Shown: piece by piece, positions 28,363 through 40,646 of the stretch | How the letters are laid out: every line of letters starts with the position of its first letter | Numbering within the stretch: the first letter of the stretch is position 1 | From: Channallabes apus | Taxonomy: Eukaryota > Chordata > Actinopteri > Siluriformes > Clariidae | NCBI GenBank assembly: GCA_030522415.1 | Contig: CM060121.1 | Span: 11,419,976 to 11,483,975, forward strand | Direction: 5' to 3' | DNA: 64,000 nucleotides | Translations under genes and position numbers: made by a program | The notes under the pieces: generated by a model | What the model was told of the DNA's origin: nothing | Seen by the model: only the letters and a program-made list of their open reading frames with translations | Databases searched by the model: none

Positions 28363-31300
28363 TTACTTAAGATTTTCTGCATATTTTGTTACAACATCAA
28401 TCATGTCACAAATCTCATTTTCTAGCACGTATTTTCTTAGTTCTCTCTTTATCTGTTTCATTTTGTTCCTAAAAATTGGCCAAACCTCCACATATCTTTT
28501 CTCATACCTCACAATATTTCTCCTAACCCATATGGCCTGTCTTGCTACTGCCAGAATAAAGTTAAAAGCCTTTAAGTTACATTTTTTATTTTCTACTCAA
28601 CAGAAATAATCTTTCCCATTCTTTCCATGTTGTATTGTCATTAAAGCCTGTTTTTAAAATATTTTTTGCCATGCTTTTCATTTCTTTCATGAAGGCTTTT
28701 AACTTTTCACAGTAGAAAAACAGATGTAACAACCCCTCGTCTTGTTGTCCACAAACTTGACATTTCATCTCATCATCTAATCTTGCCTTACATAATCGCA
28801 TTCTGGTTAATATTGTATTATGTCTCAAAAATGTAAAATCTTCTAAAATTGGTTCTAAGTATTTTATTCTTAAGTTTCCCCATAGATGTTTTACTTCCAA
28901 CCCTTCATATCTAATTTTCCAGAATGTATTTGCAACAGGTTTCACAAAAGCCATTGTTCTAAAAGCAACATAAAAATCTCTCACCTTACATTCTCCTATC
29001 AATGTCTTTTTAAAATATATGGTTGGTTGTTCTATTCCAATGTCTTCCTGTTTGTCATCTATCTTTTTAATCCATTCTTTGGGTATATTGTTTTTAATTG
29101 TCATATTTTTTCCTGCCTTCCTCCTCACTTCCCTCTGTCAGTGTATCTATTATTGCTTGCAGAGGCAGAAATCCTTCTTTCACTTCATATAGTATATCTT
29201 TTATCTGTCTTAATCCATTTTTCCACCATTTTTTATAAAATATAAACTTTTCACCATTCATGATATTCATGTTATTAAATATTGGCTGATTCAACATCTG
29301 CTTTCTTCCATTTGGTAAAACTGTTACATTATCAAACATTTCAGCCCATGCTTCTAAAACCTCTTGATAAAATCTTGGTATATTTTTTGTGATATCTGTT
29401 AGTTTTCATCCATAAAATGCTTTCTCCCATAGTAAAGTCTCCACACTTTTTAATATAATACTTCATCACCTTTTTCCATGTTTCTGTTTTATTCATATCT
29501 AAGAATTTTTTCATAGTTTTTGCTCTTGCACTCTTCATTCTTAATAAAATATCTGCTAATCCTAGTCCTCCTTCTTCCACTCCCCCAATTAGTGTATCAT
29601 AAGCAATTTTCTTTCTCCCTTCTCCCCATAAATAATGCAGCACACAACTTTTGAATCTTTTAAAAACCCATTGAGGCAATGAGGTTACGCTCAGAACATA
29701 CCACATCTTGGATACTAGCAGAGCATTTACTATTATAACTTTTCCTTTTAAGGTTAGGAATCTCCCCTTCCAAAAGTTTAGTCTTTTCTCTATTCCTTTT
29801 AATACTCTTTCCCATAATAGATTAGCTTTTTCTTCATTTAATCCTATGTCAATTCCTAATATTTTAACACTATCTTTATTTTCCTTAAATGGTATGTTTT
29901 GAGGTAAGCCTTCTACCCCTGACAGCCTCATACATTCACTTTTTTCAACATTCACTTTTGCTCCTGACCCTTTACAGTATTTTTCTAAAATCCTCATTGC
30001 CTGCTCGACACTGTGTGTTCTCTACCAACACCGTTGTATCATCCGCATATTGATATATGGGTTCACTTCTAAAATCTTCAATCATTATTCCCTTTATTCT
30101 TCTCTCCGCCTTCATGGCTAGACCAAGCGGCTCTGCCGTAAGTGTGTACAGCAGTGCAGATAGGGGGCATCCCTGCCTGATTGATCTTGTTAATTTAAAA
30201 CATTCTGTTATGAACCCATTACACTTGACACATGCCACAATATCTGTATATAAAATTCTAATCCATTTTTTTAAATTATCACCAAAACCATATTTTTCAA
30301 TTAATCCAAATAAATATTCATGCTCTACTGTCGAAGGCTTTTTCTAAATCTAAACTGACTAAGTATCCCCCTTTCCCTTTTTCTTTTAGGTACCGTAAAG
30401 TGTCCCGTATGTTACGTATTGTGTCTGCTATATCTCTTCCTTCGACAGCGTATGCTTGAGTAGTTTTTATTATTTCTGGTAAAACCATCTTTAAACGATT
30501 GGCTAAAATTTTTGACAATTTTAATATCCACATTTAGTAATGTTATTGGCCTAAAATTTTTTTAAATCATTTTCTTCCCCCTTTTTCTTATATATTAATT
30601 TAATTGTCCCTATCTTCATTGATTCGCTTAATTCTTTCCTCATAAATATCTCATCATAAATTTGTTTCAGCATCGGTATTAGGATTCTTTTAAATCTTTT
30701 ATAAAATTCACTTGAGTCCATCTAAACCCGGACTTTTCCCATTACTCAGCTGTCCTATCACTCTGTCTATTTCTTCCTCTGTTATTTCTTCCTCACATAT
30801 CTGTCTATTTTCTTCTGTTATTTTTTCAGTAATTTGTTGAAATAAAAACTCTCTATGACTTTCATCTGTTCCTCTGCTTCTAAATAAATCTTCATAAAAC
30901 CCCTTTACTGATTTTAAAATTCCATCCTTTTCCTTTTCTATAATTCCATCTTTTCTGATGATTTCCTTTATTTCCTGTGCCTTCTGTCTGCTCTTTTCCA
31001 GGCCAAAAAAGAATTTTGTACATCGTTCTCCTTCTACCGTGTATTTCGCCTTACTCCTTAGCATCGCTCCCTTACATTTCTCTTCTTCTACTTTGTTTAA
31101 TTTATCTCTGAGCACCAACATTTCCTCTATTTTACCTTCACTTTTATTTATTTTATCTATTTCCTGGTTCAGTTTATTCCTTATTTCTTGCTCTTCTTTT
31201 CTTTTGCTCTTCTGTATTATTTTACTATGTCTGATTGAAAATTGTTTTATGTCATATTTAACATTATCCCACCAAATTCTTTTCTCTTCTTCAAACAGCA

Positions 31301-32117
31301 CATTTGTTTTATTCCATTCAATTATATTTTTTATGGTGTTACAATAGAATTTATCTTTTAAAATTTCGCTATTTAAAATCCATGTCCCTGGCCCTCTCTC
31401 TATTTTAGTTAAATCTATATTTATGAATAAGAAGCTATGATCACTAAATGTTGTATTCTCATAGAAGGCATTCTTTATGTTTTGTTTATAATCTTCTGTA
31501 CATAACATCATATCTATTCTACTTTGTTTCATTGTACCTTGTACTATTTGTTTTCTTGAAAACACTTTCATTTCTCTGTTCCTATCTCTCCACACATCTA
31601 CTAGTTTAAAATCTATCATTATTTTCTTTAGTTCATTTCTCCCCTGATCTGATTTAAAAACCATTCCATCCCCGATATCTATTTTATCCATTATTGTGTT
31701 AAAATCTCCCATTAAAATTGTATTCTTTTCTATTTTCAGACTTGATGCTATTTCTTTAAAAAACTCCTTTTCTTTGTCTTCATTTGGTGCATGTATGTGT
31801 TATATGTAAGTCTTTTCTTTTTCTATTTCCACTTCAATTGCAATTAGTTTACCCCTTGTGTCACTCATGATAACTTTCCCGTTTTCACATACTCCTCTTT
31901 TTATTAAAATTGCTACCCCTCCCCCTCTCTCTTTATCACCATTATTAAAATAAATTGCCCCATCCCACTTGTTTTTAAAGATTTCAACACATTGTGTATA
32001 CAAGAAACAAATTGGGATGAAGAATATGTCTACACTCCTACTATTCATTAAAACTCTTTCAAATTTTAACTCATTTTTTAGTCCTCTCACATTCATCGAT
32101 GCACATCTCAAGGTCAT
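28363..32117 (-). pseudogene. LINE A2 ORF2 (endonuclease-RT), several lesions
   Basis: Start at ATG 32117 (MTLRCASMNVRGL), aligned with the starts of B and C. The endonuclease keeps MNVRGL, GGGVAILIKRG, GDFNTIMDK, SRIDMML and FSDHSFLF, but the QET segment is replaced by its reverse complement. From 31712 a 334-residue frame spans the endonuclease end and the linker up to the RT entry GKSPGLDGL. RT is broken at 30708-30533, 30340 and after YADD (29997/29972), and the C-terminal part at 29341, 29094 and 28586. Confidence 0.88.
31989..32029. other. 41 bp micro-inversion over the A2 endonuclease QET motif
   Basis: The plus strand (antisense to the LINE) reads LCIQETNWDEEY at 31992-32027, while the sense frame reads a meaningless IFFIPICFLYTQC. 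Boundaries are ACAT...ATGT. Families B (ALQETNW) and C (CIQETYW) have the motif in sense orientation at the same place. Confidence 0.9.
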
Positions 32118-32380
32118 CGCTACATAAGATAATAATAATACTCTCTCCCACATTGTTCCTCCCATCAATCCTCACGTTCCTCCATCTCCACCTGCTTCAT
32201 ATGTACATCTGCTCCTATTTCTTTTAAATAATCAGTTTTCACAATTCCTTTTTTTCTTTTTGTCTTATCAGTACTTTTTCAAGATTTAATATTTTAGTCT
32301 TTTTCCTTACTTGAACTGTAGTCAACTCCGCTCCAGTCTTTTCTTTTATTCCTCTTTTCCTTGTGTCTTCCATAACCTTT

Positions 32381-33653
32381 TCATTCTTGTGTAAATCCTT
32401 TGTCTTTCTCTTGTTTTTTTTCTCTGTCTCCCTCTGTCTCCTCTTGTCCATTCTTTCCGGTTCTCGTTTGTTCTTTTATTCCACTTTTTCCCATGTCCTC
32501 CATCTTCTCTGTGTGGTTTTTAAAGTCTGCTCTTTCGTTTTGCTTTCTTTTTTCTTCTTCTTTCTTCTCCGTACAGCTCGTATCCTCCTGCACGTGTTCC
32601 ACTCCATCTCCCATCACCTCCATTGCATCCTCCTGAGAATCACCCTGTCCCGTCTCGTTCATCCCCACGTTCTCTTCAGTTTCCATCTCGCCTTGTGCCT
32701 CATCCTCTTGCTCTTGTATTCTACTGTTTTCCCCAATCATATCTGCCTGCTCCACCTCCTCCATCCTTCGGCATTTACATTGAAAGCTTCGACATCCTTG
32801 GCATCTTTCTGTGTTGCAGTCCTTAGCAAAGTGCCCATGTTTACTACATTTTCTGCACAGAAACGAAGGACAGTCTTTCATCATGTGTCCAGGGTCCATG
32901 CACAATCGACATATCTTCATCTGCTTATCATGCAGGACCCTGAAGTACTGCTGTCCTGTCACTGTATTGAATTTGGTGCTATATGGCAGCGATGCCACTG
33001 TTGTTGGAAACTTTAAGGAACCTTGTTCCGTCCGCAATTTCTGTTCCTGGATAGAACCTTCTTTTGATGGGTAGTATTGGTGTCACTCCCCAGTCCATCA
33101 ACTTGTTAAAAATTTCCTGATCCTCAATATAAACAGGTAGGTGTAGGAATGACACCAAAATTTCTTCATTCATCAATTCTTTAACTGGAAATATTTCTCC
33201 TTGGATTTCTACACCATCAAGCAGGCATTCGGCTTCTGTTTTGTCCGTCAGTGTGACCTCATACTCAGACGTATATGTTGGGCGAACTGCCAGTAGTTTT
33301 CCTCTGCCGATTATCTCATTAATTGATTTAATAATATCTTCCACTTTAACTGTTTTTTTTTGGCTCACATCAATTCTTACCGTTGCTTCCTTTTTATATA
33401 TTCTCTCTCCGTTTTGACGTATTTTCCTTTGCTTTGTTTGCCTTCCATTTTCCCCTTGTTTTCCATGCTCTTCCTCGTTTGTTGTCGATTCCTTTTGCCC
33501 TTTCATTGATCCTATACTTGTTTCACCGTTGTTCCTTGCTTCTCTTGTCCATTCATCCACAAATCGAGTCTCCATGTCCTTTTGTCCGGTCCTTAGTTTA
33601 GTTCCTGGGTTGTCTCCTTTCATGTCTGTGTTGGAGTTTTCAGGATCCTCCAT
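32381..33653 (-). pseudogene. LINE A2 ORF1, one five-base deletion
   Basis: N-terminal frame 33653-32979 (RRM-like part, as A1) and 33037-32381 (knuckles and acidic tail in one frame). The break is a five-base loss near 33011 (AACTTTAAGG against AACTTTACTTTAAGG in A1). The knuckle-to-tail join that is broken in A1 and A3 is continuous here. Confidence 0.85.
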
Positions 33654-33817
33654 TGTACTCCAAAGAAAATGTTTTTAACGCAATGAGAAGAGAAAAAATA
33701 AGCACGAAAAAGCTCCCCTAGCAGGTAAACTGCAGGGGAGTTAAAGTAACAAAAAAAACAAAACCCAATATGCACAATTGTGTACTATTTTAACTAAAAC
33801 TTTTACAAACAATATAT

Positions 33818-33834
33818 GGTGGGCCTTTCCCACC
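33818..33834 (-). other. 5'-terminal stem-loop 1 of LINE A2
   Basis: GGTGGG-CCTTT-CCCACC. Stem-loop 2 (CTCCCCTAGCAG...CTGCAGGGGAG) lies at about 33713-33740. Confidence 0.8.
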
Positions 33835-33871
33835 TTCTGCAGCCTTTCCCAAACCAACAGCGACCTCTGGT

Positions 33872-33897
33872 GCTCTCAGACTGGTATGGCCGTAAGC
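33872..33897 (-). pseudogene. 5S rRNA 5' part (nt 1-26), split by A2
   Basis: Matches nt 1-26, followed on the right by the usual spacer GAAATTTGGTCTGAAGG. Confidence 0.92.
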
Positions 33898-33987
33898 GAA
33901 ATTTGGTCTGAAGGGAGGCCTATTTGAACTGTAAACAAAGACTTATGTTTTTTTTGTTTTGTTTTTTATAAGTGAAATAAAATTGAA

Positions 33988-34033
33988 AAGCTTACAGCAC
34001 CTGGTATTCCCAGGCGGTCTCCCATCCAAGTAC
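33988..34033 (-). pseudogene. 5S rRNA 3' end, split by a Rex1/CR1-like insert
   Basis: 5S from its 3' end to AAGTAC, where a second retroposon entered. The next 5S part starts with the same AAGTAC at 34714. Confidence 0.9.
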
Positions 34034-34713
34034 ATCCAAGAACATCACGTCCTGGTTCGGGAACAGCACCATGCAGGACAGACGAGCTCTACAGAGGGTG
34101 GTGCGATCAGCCGAGCGCATCATCCGCACTGAGCTCCCTGACCTGCACTCGATCTACAGCAAGCGGTGCTGGACTAAGGCCAGGAAGATCATGAAGGACC
34201 TCAGTCACCCCAGTAATGGACTGTTCTCTTTGTTGCGGTCTGGGAAGAGATTCCGCTCCCTAAAGGCCAACACAGAGAGGCTGAGGAGGAGCTTCTTCCC
34301 GCAGGCGATAAGGTCTCTCAATCACACCTCCACACAGGACTAATAACATCTTTTAAGCTCACAACACTGACTGGACAATCATAGACATATTCATACACAC
34401 TTGCACTAAATACTCATACATCTGGACAATTGCACATGTCACCTTTCATGCATTTTTGCACAACCACTGACACTTTAATACCATATTTCTATATTTTTGC
34501 AATATTTTATTATGCCCTTATGCACAGTTAATTTTACAAATTTTACTAGTTAAAATTATTCCTTTAGTATTTCCTTTTTATTGATTATTTATTTTACGTA
34601 TAAGATTTTATTTTATTTTTTTTTTTTAAGGTCACTGGCGGTCGTATAAAAGCATTTCACTGCATATTATACTGTGTATGATTGTGTATGTGACTAATAA
34701 AATTTGAATTTGA
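34034..34713 (+). mobile_element. 5'-truncated Rex1/CR1-like LINE tail
   Basis: 680 bp flanked by AAGTAC duplications (34028-34033 and 34714-34719). The open frame 34036-34342 encodes the ORF2 C-terminus (SKNITSWFGNSTMQDRRALQ...CWTKARKIMKDLSHPSNGLFSLL...RSFFPQAIRSLN), a pattern common to fish CR1/Rex1-group LINEs. A ~370 bp 3' UTR ends CTAATAAAATTTGAATTTGA. It is in plus orientation, opposite to 5S and to the 5S-specific LINEs, so this is an untargeted insertion. Clade placement is moderate. Confidence 0.8.
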
Positions 34714-34773
34714 AAGTACTAACCAGGCCAGAGCCTGCTTAGCTTCCGAGATCAGACGAGATTGGGCGCTCTC
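34714..34773 (-). pseudogene. 5S rRNA middle part, between the Rex1-like insert and LINE B2
   Basis: From AAGTAC to GCGCTCTCA; the B2 tail follows. This one 5S gene is hit twice. Confidence 0.9.
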
Positions 34774-34871
34774 ATTTTTTTTTTTTTTTTTTTTTTTTCA
34801 TTAAAATGCATTCATGATACAGATAAAAGGAATAAGATTGCAGTTGCTTATTTCATCATTCTTATTAAATT

Positions 34872-37317
34872 TTACAGGGGTTCTTCATTCTCTGGTAGTT
34901 GCATGAGAGTTTCTAAGACTTCATATACATTTGGGTTAAAGACCTCATAGAAATTGTCCAGCATGTTCTCGCTTTTGAAATACACATACAGCTTTCTCAT
35001 ATACATTTCTAATTTCCTTTTAAAAATGTTCCAAACATCCAAGACAACTTTTTCTTTCCTAGCCACAATTCTTCTTTTCCATATGGCACTCTTTATTTGC
35101 ATTATGCTCAAATTTATGAATTTTTTATTTTTACACTTTTTATCCCAGCCTAGCATCACCACTCTGTTCCATTCCAGTTCATTTTCATCCCAGTCTCCAG
35201 TCAGATTCTTAATTAAATGTTTACATTTTCCTAGAAAAGTTCGCAGTTTCTGACAGAATAAGAACATGTGTAAAAAGTCTTCTTCCTCTTCTTGACAAAC
35301 CTGGCACACCGCATTTTGTTCCACTCCCATTTTACACAGAATCATTTCAGAAAAGACCACTTTTTGCCTTACAATGTACTCAAAGCATTCCAACTTTGTT
35401 TCTACCATCTTACCCCTCATAATTCTCCATATGCCTTCTTTTTTTAAATTCTTAAATTTCCTTAGCCAGTAATCATTGACGATTGGCTCTTTAAAAACAT
35501 CATCTCTAAAGCAACAATAGAACATTTTTAGAGTGCATTCTTTTAAATCATACAGTTTTTCTCCCATTTCCACATAAATCTTTTCTTCTGCCTGTCTTTC
35601 TTCCATTTCCTCTATTCTTTTTATCCAGTCTTTGGGTATTGCATTTTTCACAATTTCATATTTGTTTGTTATTTCTTGCTTCCCATACTCTTCCTTCGCT
35701 TCATTCATCACATCCTCAATGTACTGTCTTGGTAGAAAGCCTTCTTTAAATTCATATAAGACGTCTCTCACCCTTGTTATCCCTACTTCCATCCATTTTT
35801 TTAACGTATATTTCTTTTCCTTGTCTTAATACGTTTTTGTTTAAGAACAGAGGTTGATTTAAGAGGCTTTCTCTTCCTTGTGGATTGAATATGATTCTCT
35901 TTAGAAACATTCCCCAAGCATAAAAAGTTTCTCTATAAAATCCCGGTAGTTTTTCCGTCATCCAAGTTTTTGTTTTCATCCATAGTACTGCGTCTCCCAT
36001 GTTGAAATTCCCACATTTATTTAAGAAGTATTTCATGGTCTTTTTCCACTCAAATTTGTCGTTATCTTGAAGGTATCTGTTTACTACTTTAATTCTCATG
36101 GCATTTTTCCTCTGTTCTATGTCCATTAAGCCTAAACCACCTTTGCTTACTGTTCCTATAATTGTACTGTAGGCTATTTTTGCCGGTTTGCCCTCCCATA
36201 AGAAGTTAAGAAAGCATTTTTTCAATCTTTTTTCCATCCATGATGGCATTTCAGACACGTATAACATATACCAGAGTTTGGAGACCATTAAGACATTTAG
36301 GATTAAGACCTTTCCCTTCAAATTCAGATTTCTTAATTTCCAGAAATTTAACCTTCTTTCTATTTCCATAGTCCTGTTCTCCCACATCTCGTCTCTTGCT
36401 TTTTTCTCATTTTTCCCCATTTGAACTCCTAGGATCTTCATTTCGTTTTCTTCTTTAAATGTAAAGCAGTCAGTTAAAGTTTCTGCTTTGCCCATTCTCA
36501 TGTACACCGTCTTATCTTCATTTATTTTACTGCCGGAGCCTTTGCAATAGTCAGTGACAATCTTCATTAGTTCCTTTGCACTGTTTTTCCCTTTTATAAT
36601 CAATGTTGTGTCGTCTGCATATTGGAAGATTTTGCCTTCTGCCTTATTTTCTTCGATTTCTATCCCTATTATTTTTTCGCTTTCTTTTATCGCTAATCCC
36701 AGAGGTTCAGAAGCGAGGGAGTACAGTAGGGACGATAGGGGGCATCCTTGTCTTATGGATCTTGAATTTCTGAAGCAATCTGTTATAAGTCCATTACATT
36801 TTATTCTTGTCAGTGCTCCTTTATATAAAATTCTGATCCAATTGATGAAGTTATCTCCGAAATTGAAACGTTTTAAAACCTCAAATAAATATTCATGCTC
36901 TACCCTATCGAAAGCCTTTTCAAAATCCAGACTAATTATGTATCCATCCTCTTTTTTTTTCTTTATGTATTCTATCATGTCTCTAATACTCATCGTGATG
37001 TCTGCTATGTCTCTTCCCTTTATTCCATACGCTTGGTTTGTTTGTATTATACTTGGGGTCACTTCTTTGAGCCTGTTTGCTAGAATTTTTGCTAGAATTT
37101 TTAAATCTGTGTTCAACATTGTGATTGGTCTATAGTTTTTTAAGTTTGTCCTTTCACCTTTTCTTTTGTAGACCAGTTTCATTAAGCCAATTCTCATTCT
37201 TTCGTTTACTTCCTCTTTTTCCTTGATTTCTTTAAAGACCTTGCTTAAGATCTTTGTTAAGGTTTCTTTAAAACATAAGTAGAATTCGGCGCCCAATCCA
37301 TCTATTCCTGGACTCTT
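34872..37317 (-). pseudogene. LINE B2 ORF2, RT and C-terminal part
   Basis: Frames 37296-35752 (RT with YADD) and 35792-34872 (C-terminal zinc-like CQVCQEEEEDFLHMFLFC), with the same A7-run shift between them as B1. A few substitutions only (e.g. NTDLK for NTDFK). Confidence 0.9.
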
Positions 37318-39227
37318 TGTTACGTGCAGAGGTGTAGTGCACGTATGTGTGTGTGTAGTGCACGTATGTGCGCATGCGCGACGGCGCGTAGCGGCGAGTG
37401 CGCGATCTCTCCCCCCTTTCTCTCTCTCCCGCTCTCCTTTTCGCAGGAAGCCCCGCCCCGATGGAACGTGCCGTGACGTGCGCCGCGATTGGCTGACGGT
37501 GGATCTACACGCCTTCTTAAGCTCGCGAGTGGAAGCAGGAAGTGCGCGACTTATGCCTTGTGTGTGACTTCCGTGCTCTATTGTTGATTGGTGAATTGTG
37601 AACGTTGAATTGTGTGGTTGTTGGATTGGGTGATTGATTGATTGAGTGATTGTATGTTGAAGTGTTGGAGTGTGACTGTGTGTTTGTTTGTTATTTTGTA
37701 TTTGTTTTTGAGTGACTGTGTGTGCGTGTTTTTGTTTGTTTGGTTGGAGAGAGAGCCTGTGTGTCGCGCCTTGCCCTCTCTCCTTCCCTGTTTTTTTTTG
37801 GTTTTCTTTCTTGTTCCTTTTGTGTTAGCGTGGATGGAAGTTTTCCTCCCGCTTTTGTATATAGTTTTCTTTGTTGTAAATATTGTGTATATATATTTTG
37901 TTCTTTTTTTGTTTGTACATAGTTGCAAGGAAGCAGTAGGGGTTGGGTGCCATTTTTGTTGTCCCCTGTTTTCTCCTGTTTTTTTTGTAAGTAGTTAGGA
38001 AGCTAGTTTAGTTTTTGTATTTTGATTTCAGTTTTCTTTTTGGTAGTTTAGCTAGTTTGAGGGAGGAGATAGAGGGGGGGGGGGGGGTTTGTTTATTGTT
38101 TTGGCCTTGGCCCAATCCTGAAGCCCAGAGCTTCCTGTATGTGTATGTGCGTGTGTGTTAAAATAAAAACCACGCACAAAATCTTGGTTGCAAGAATATT
38201 TATTTATCCTAAATTTATTATTTTCTTTGTTGCGTCCCTTGACCCTAGACCGGGGGTCATAACAAGTGGGGGCTTGTCCTTTGCAAGTCCCTGGTTAAAA
38301 CTTGGGAACTCGTCCATTGCCAGTTACTGGCTAACAAGTGGTGGCTTGTCTATTGTGGAAGATATTCGCCCTTTTTGTTTGTTTGGCTGCCTTCTTAGGT
38401 TGGACGGTAGTGGTAGAACAATGGCGTTTGACCTAATTGCCTTTACACTGGCTCCTAGCCGAGAGCAGTTTGACCAGTGTCGTAAGGACGATTTGTTCAG
38501 CATTGCTGAATTTTTTGAAGTTGACGTGCCAAGAAGAGGTCTTAAAAGAGAAATTAAAAGAATATTGCTTGTTAAATTAATTGGGCAGCAGATTTTGCCT
38601 GGAGAGTGTGCTAAGAGCGAGGACGCTTCAACGCCGACGGAGGTCGACGGTAGGCCATTACCTGCGCCGCAGTCACCTTCCATGCCCCCCCAAGCATAAG
38701 GTAACCACACCACCAGCAATAACACCAATTGGGGAATCAGAACAACTTTTAGTTCTAAAAACGAGGGAGGTGGAGCTGGAAATTAAACGAGAGGAAACAG
38801 AAGCTCAAAGGTTACGGTTGCGAGAGCTGGAGCTTGAGATTGAGAGGGAGCATTTTCGGCGAGATTTCAGCCGGCTACACCGGGCTGAGATCGCGCCGGA
38901 GAGTTCCCCTGTGTTTCCATCATTCACACAGCTACCTGCAACGGCTGCGCCGGGCTCTTCTCCAGTTTCTGCCCCAGTGACTACCTCCCCAACCCATTTT
39001 GACGTAAGCAAGCATATTGTTTTAGTACCTCCTTTTAGAGAGACCGAGGTGGATAGCTATTTCATAGCTTTTGAACGTGTGGCAGCTACGTTACAGTGGC
39101 CGAGAGCAATGTGGGCTCTCTTATTGCAGTGTAAATTGACTGGTAAAGCGCAGGATGTGTGCTCTGCGTTGCCTGTTGAACAAAGCCTGGATTACGACAC
39201 GGTTAAGCAAACTGTTCTATGTGCGTA
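37318..39227 (+). mobile_element. Gmr1-like LTR-gag fragment nested in LINE B2
   Basis: LTR 37318-38264 (947 bp, ending CATAACA with one G-to-A), primer site, and truncated gag from ATG 38421 to 39227 with the same C-run frameshift as B1. The (GATT)n tract is shorter than in B1 and B4. Identical integration and truncation points show duplication by descent. Confidence 0.88.
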
Positions 39228-40614
39228 TTTAATTGATTTATTGCTCTCTCTATTTCTTCCTCTTTTATTTCTTGGTCGCATTCTTTTTTTTTTTTTTATC
39301 CTCTTCGCTCACCTTTGCCTTTATCTGATCTAATAATTTCTGTTTTTCCTTTTCTTCCACTCCCCTTGTGCTGAACAAATCCTCGTAGAATTCTTACTAC
39401 TTTTAAAATGTTTTCATTTCCTTCTATGTCTCCGTTACTTCCTCTTATTTGTTTAATCATTTCAGCTCTTCCTCTACTTTTTTCTAAATCAAAAAAGAAC
39501 TTTGTGCATTTTTCTCCTTCTACTAACGTACTTAGCTTTACTTCTTAATTTCGCTCCCTCGTATTCTTTTTCTTCTAGTTCTTTCAGTTCTCCTTCTATT
39601 TCCTTGATTTTTTTTGTATGTCTTTGTTTTTTTTTTTTTTATTCATTTCTGCTTCCAAATTTTCCTTTACTCTTCTTTCTTTGGATTGTTTGCATTTCTG
39701 CAAAAGTCTACAATATTTTAGAGAATTTTTTTTATTAAAAGAATATGGTGGGAGAACGTAAAATTCTTATCTTCCTTATACATTTCATTCTCTTTTTCTT
39801 TTTTTATGATTTCTGTGACCTTTGAAACGTAATCTTTACTGTTTAAGATTTCTGTGTTTAAAATCCACACACCTGGCCCTCTTTGCATGTTACTCCAGTC
39901 TATTTTAAAGAATAAGAGCTTGTGGTCGCTATAGCTGGTTTCTTCATATCTGATTTTGTCAATGAAATTTTCCACATTTCTTGAGCACAGTACATAGTCG
40001 ATTCTCGATCTACATATGAAGCTGCCCACTATTTGCCTTCTTGAATACTCTTTTTTTTTTTTTTTTTTTTTTTTTTCCTTCTCTCCGTTCCTTTCTCTCC
40101 ATACGTCTAAGTCATTTTCGTTCATGAGTTCTTTTAGTTCCCTGTATCTGTTTTAAAAACCATTCCTTCTGCCATGTCCTGCTTGCTGAAAACAGTGTTA
40201 AAGTCTCCCATCATTATTATTTCTTTATATTTCCCTATAATATTCCTCAAAATGTTGAAGTTTTTTTTCTTTTTCTTCTGTTGGTGCATGTATATTTACT
40301 AAAATTATTTCATGCCCTTCATAATTCACTTCTATCGCTATGCATTTTCCCAGCTTGTCTTTATATACAATTTTGCTTGTGCTAAAGATATTTTTTCTTA
40401 TTAAAAAAGCTACCCCCCTTCCGAGTCTTCTATCTCCATTGTTATATAGGATATCTCCTTCCCATTCTCTTTTATAATTCTCCATAATGCTTTCTCTCCA
40501 GTTCGTTTCCTGCAAAGCAATGATGTCTTCCTCTTTACATTTCTCTTTCACTTTACCAAACTTTTCTATGTTCATCAAGCCTCTTGCATTGAACGTAACA
40601 CAATTTAACACCAT
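39228..40614 (-). pseudogene. LINE B2 ORF2, endonuclease part
   Basis: Starts MVLNCVTFNARGL at 40614; the frame is open to 40225 (ALQETNW, NGDRRLGRGVAFLI, VNIHAPTEEKEKK), then shifts. SRIDYVLC and YSDHKLLFF are in 40125-39718. The inverted 29 bp lies at 39737-39765. The linker to RT (39228-39720) is decayed. Confidence 0.82.
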
Positions 40615-40646
40615 GAAGAGAAAGAAAATTAGATACTTAAGAACTA

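Larger units (their letters stand above)
28058..33871 (-). mobile_element. LINE A2: 5S-targeted Tx1-clade, full length
   Basis: Same family and junctions as A1 but with many small differences. It keeps the ORF2 5' end that A1 and A3 have lost, but part of it is inverted (31989-32029). ORF1 lacks the A1 one-base deletion and instead has a five-base deletion near 33011. Numerous small indels (3-12 nt) mark the ORF2 3' half. It shares the post-YADD shift with A1 and A3, so all three descend from one already defective copy. Confidence 0.9.
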
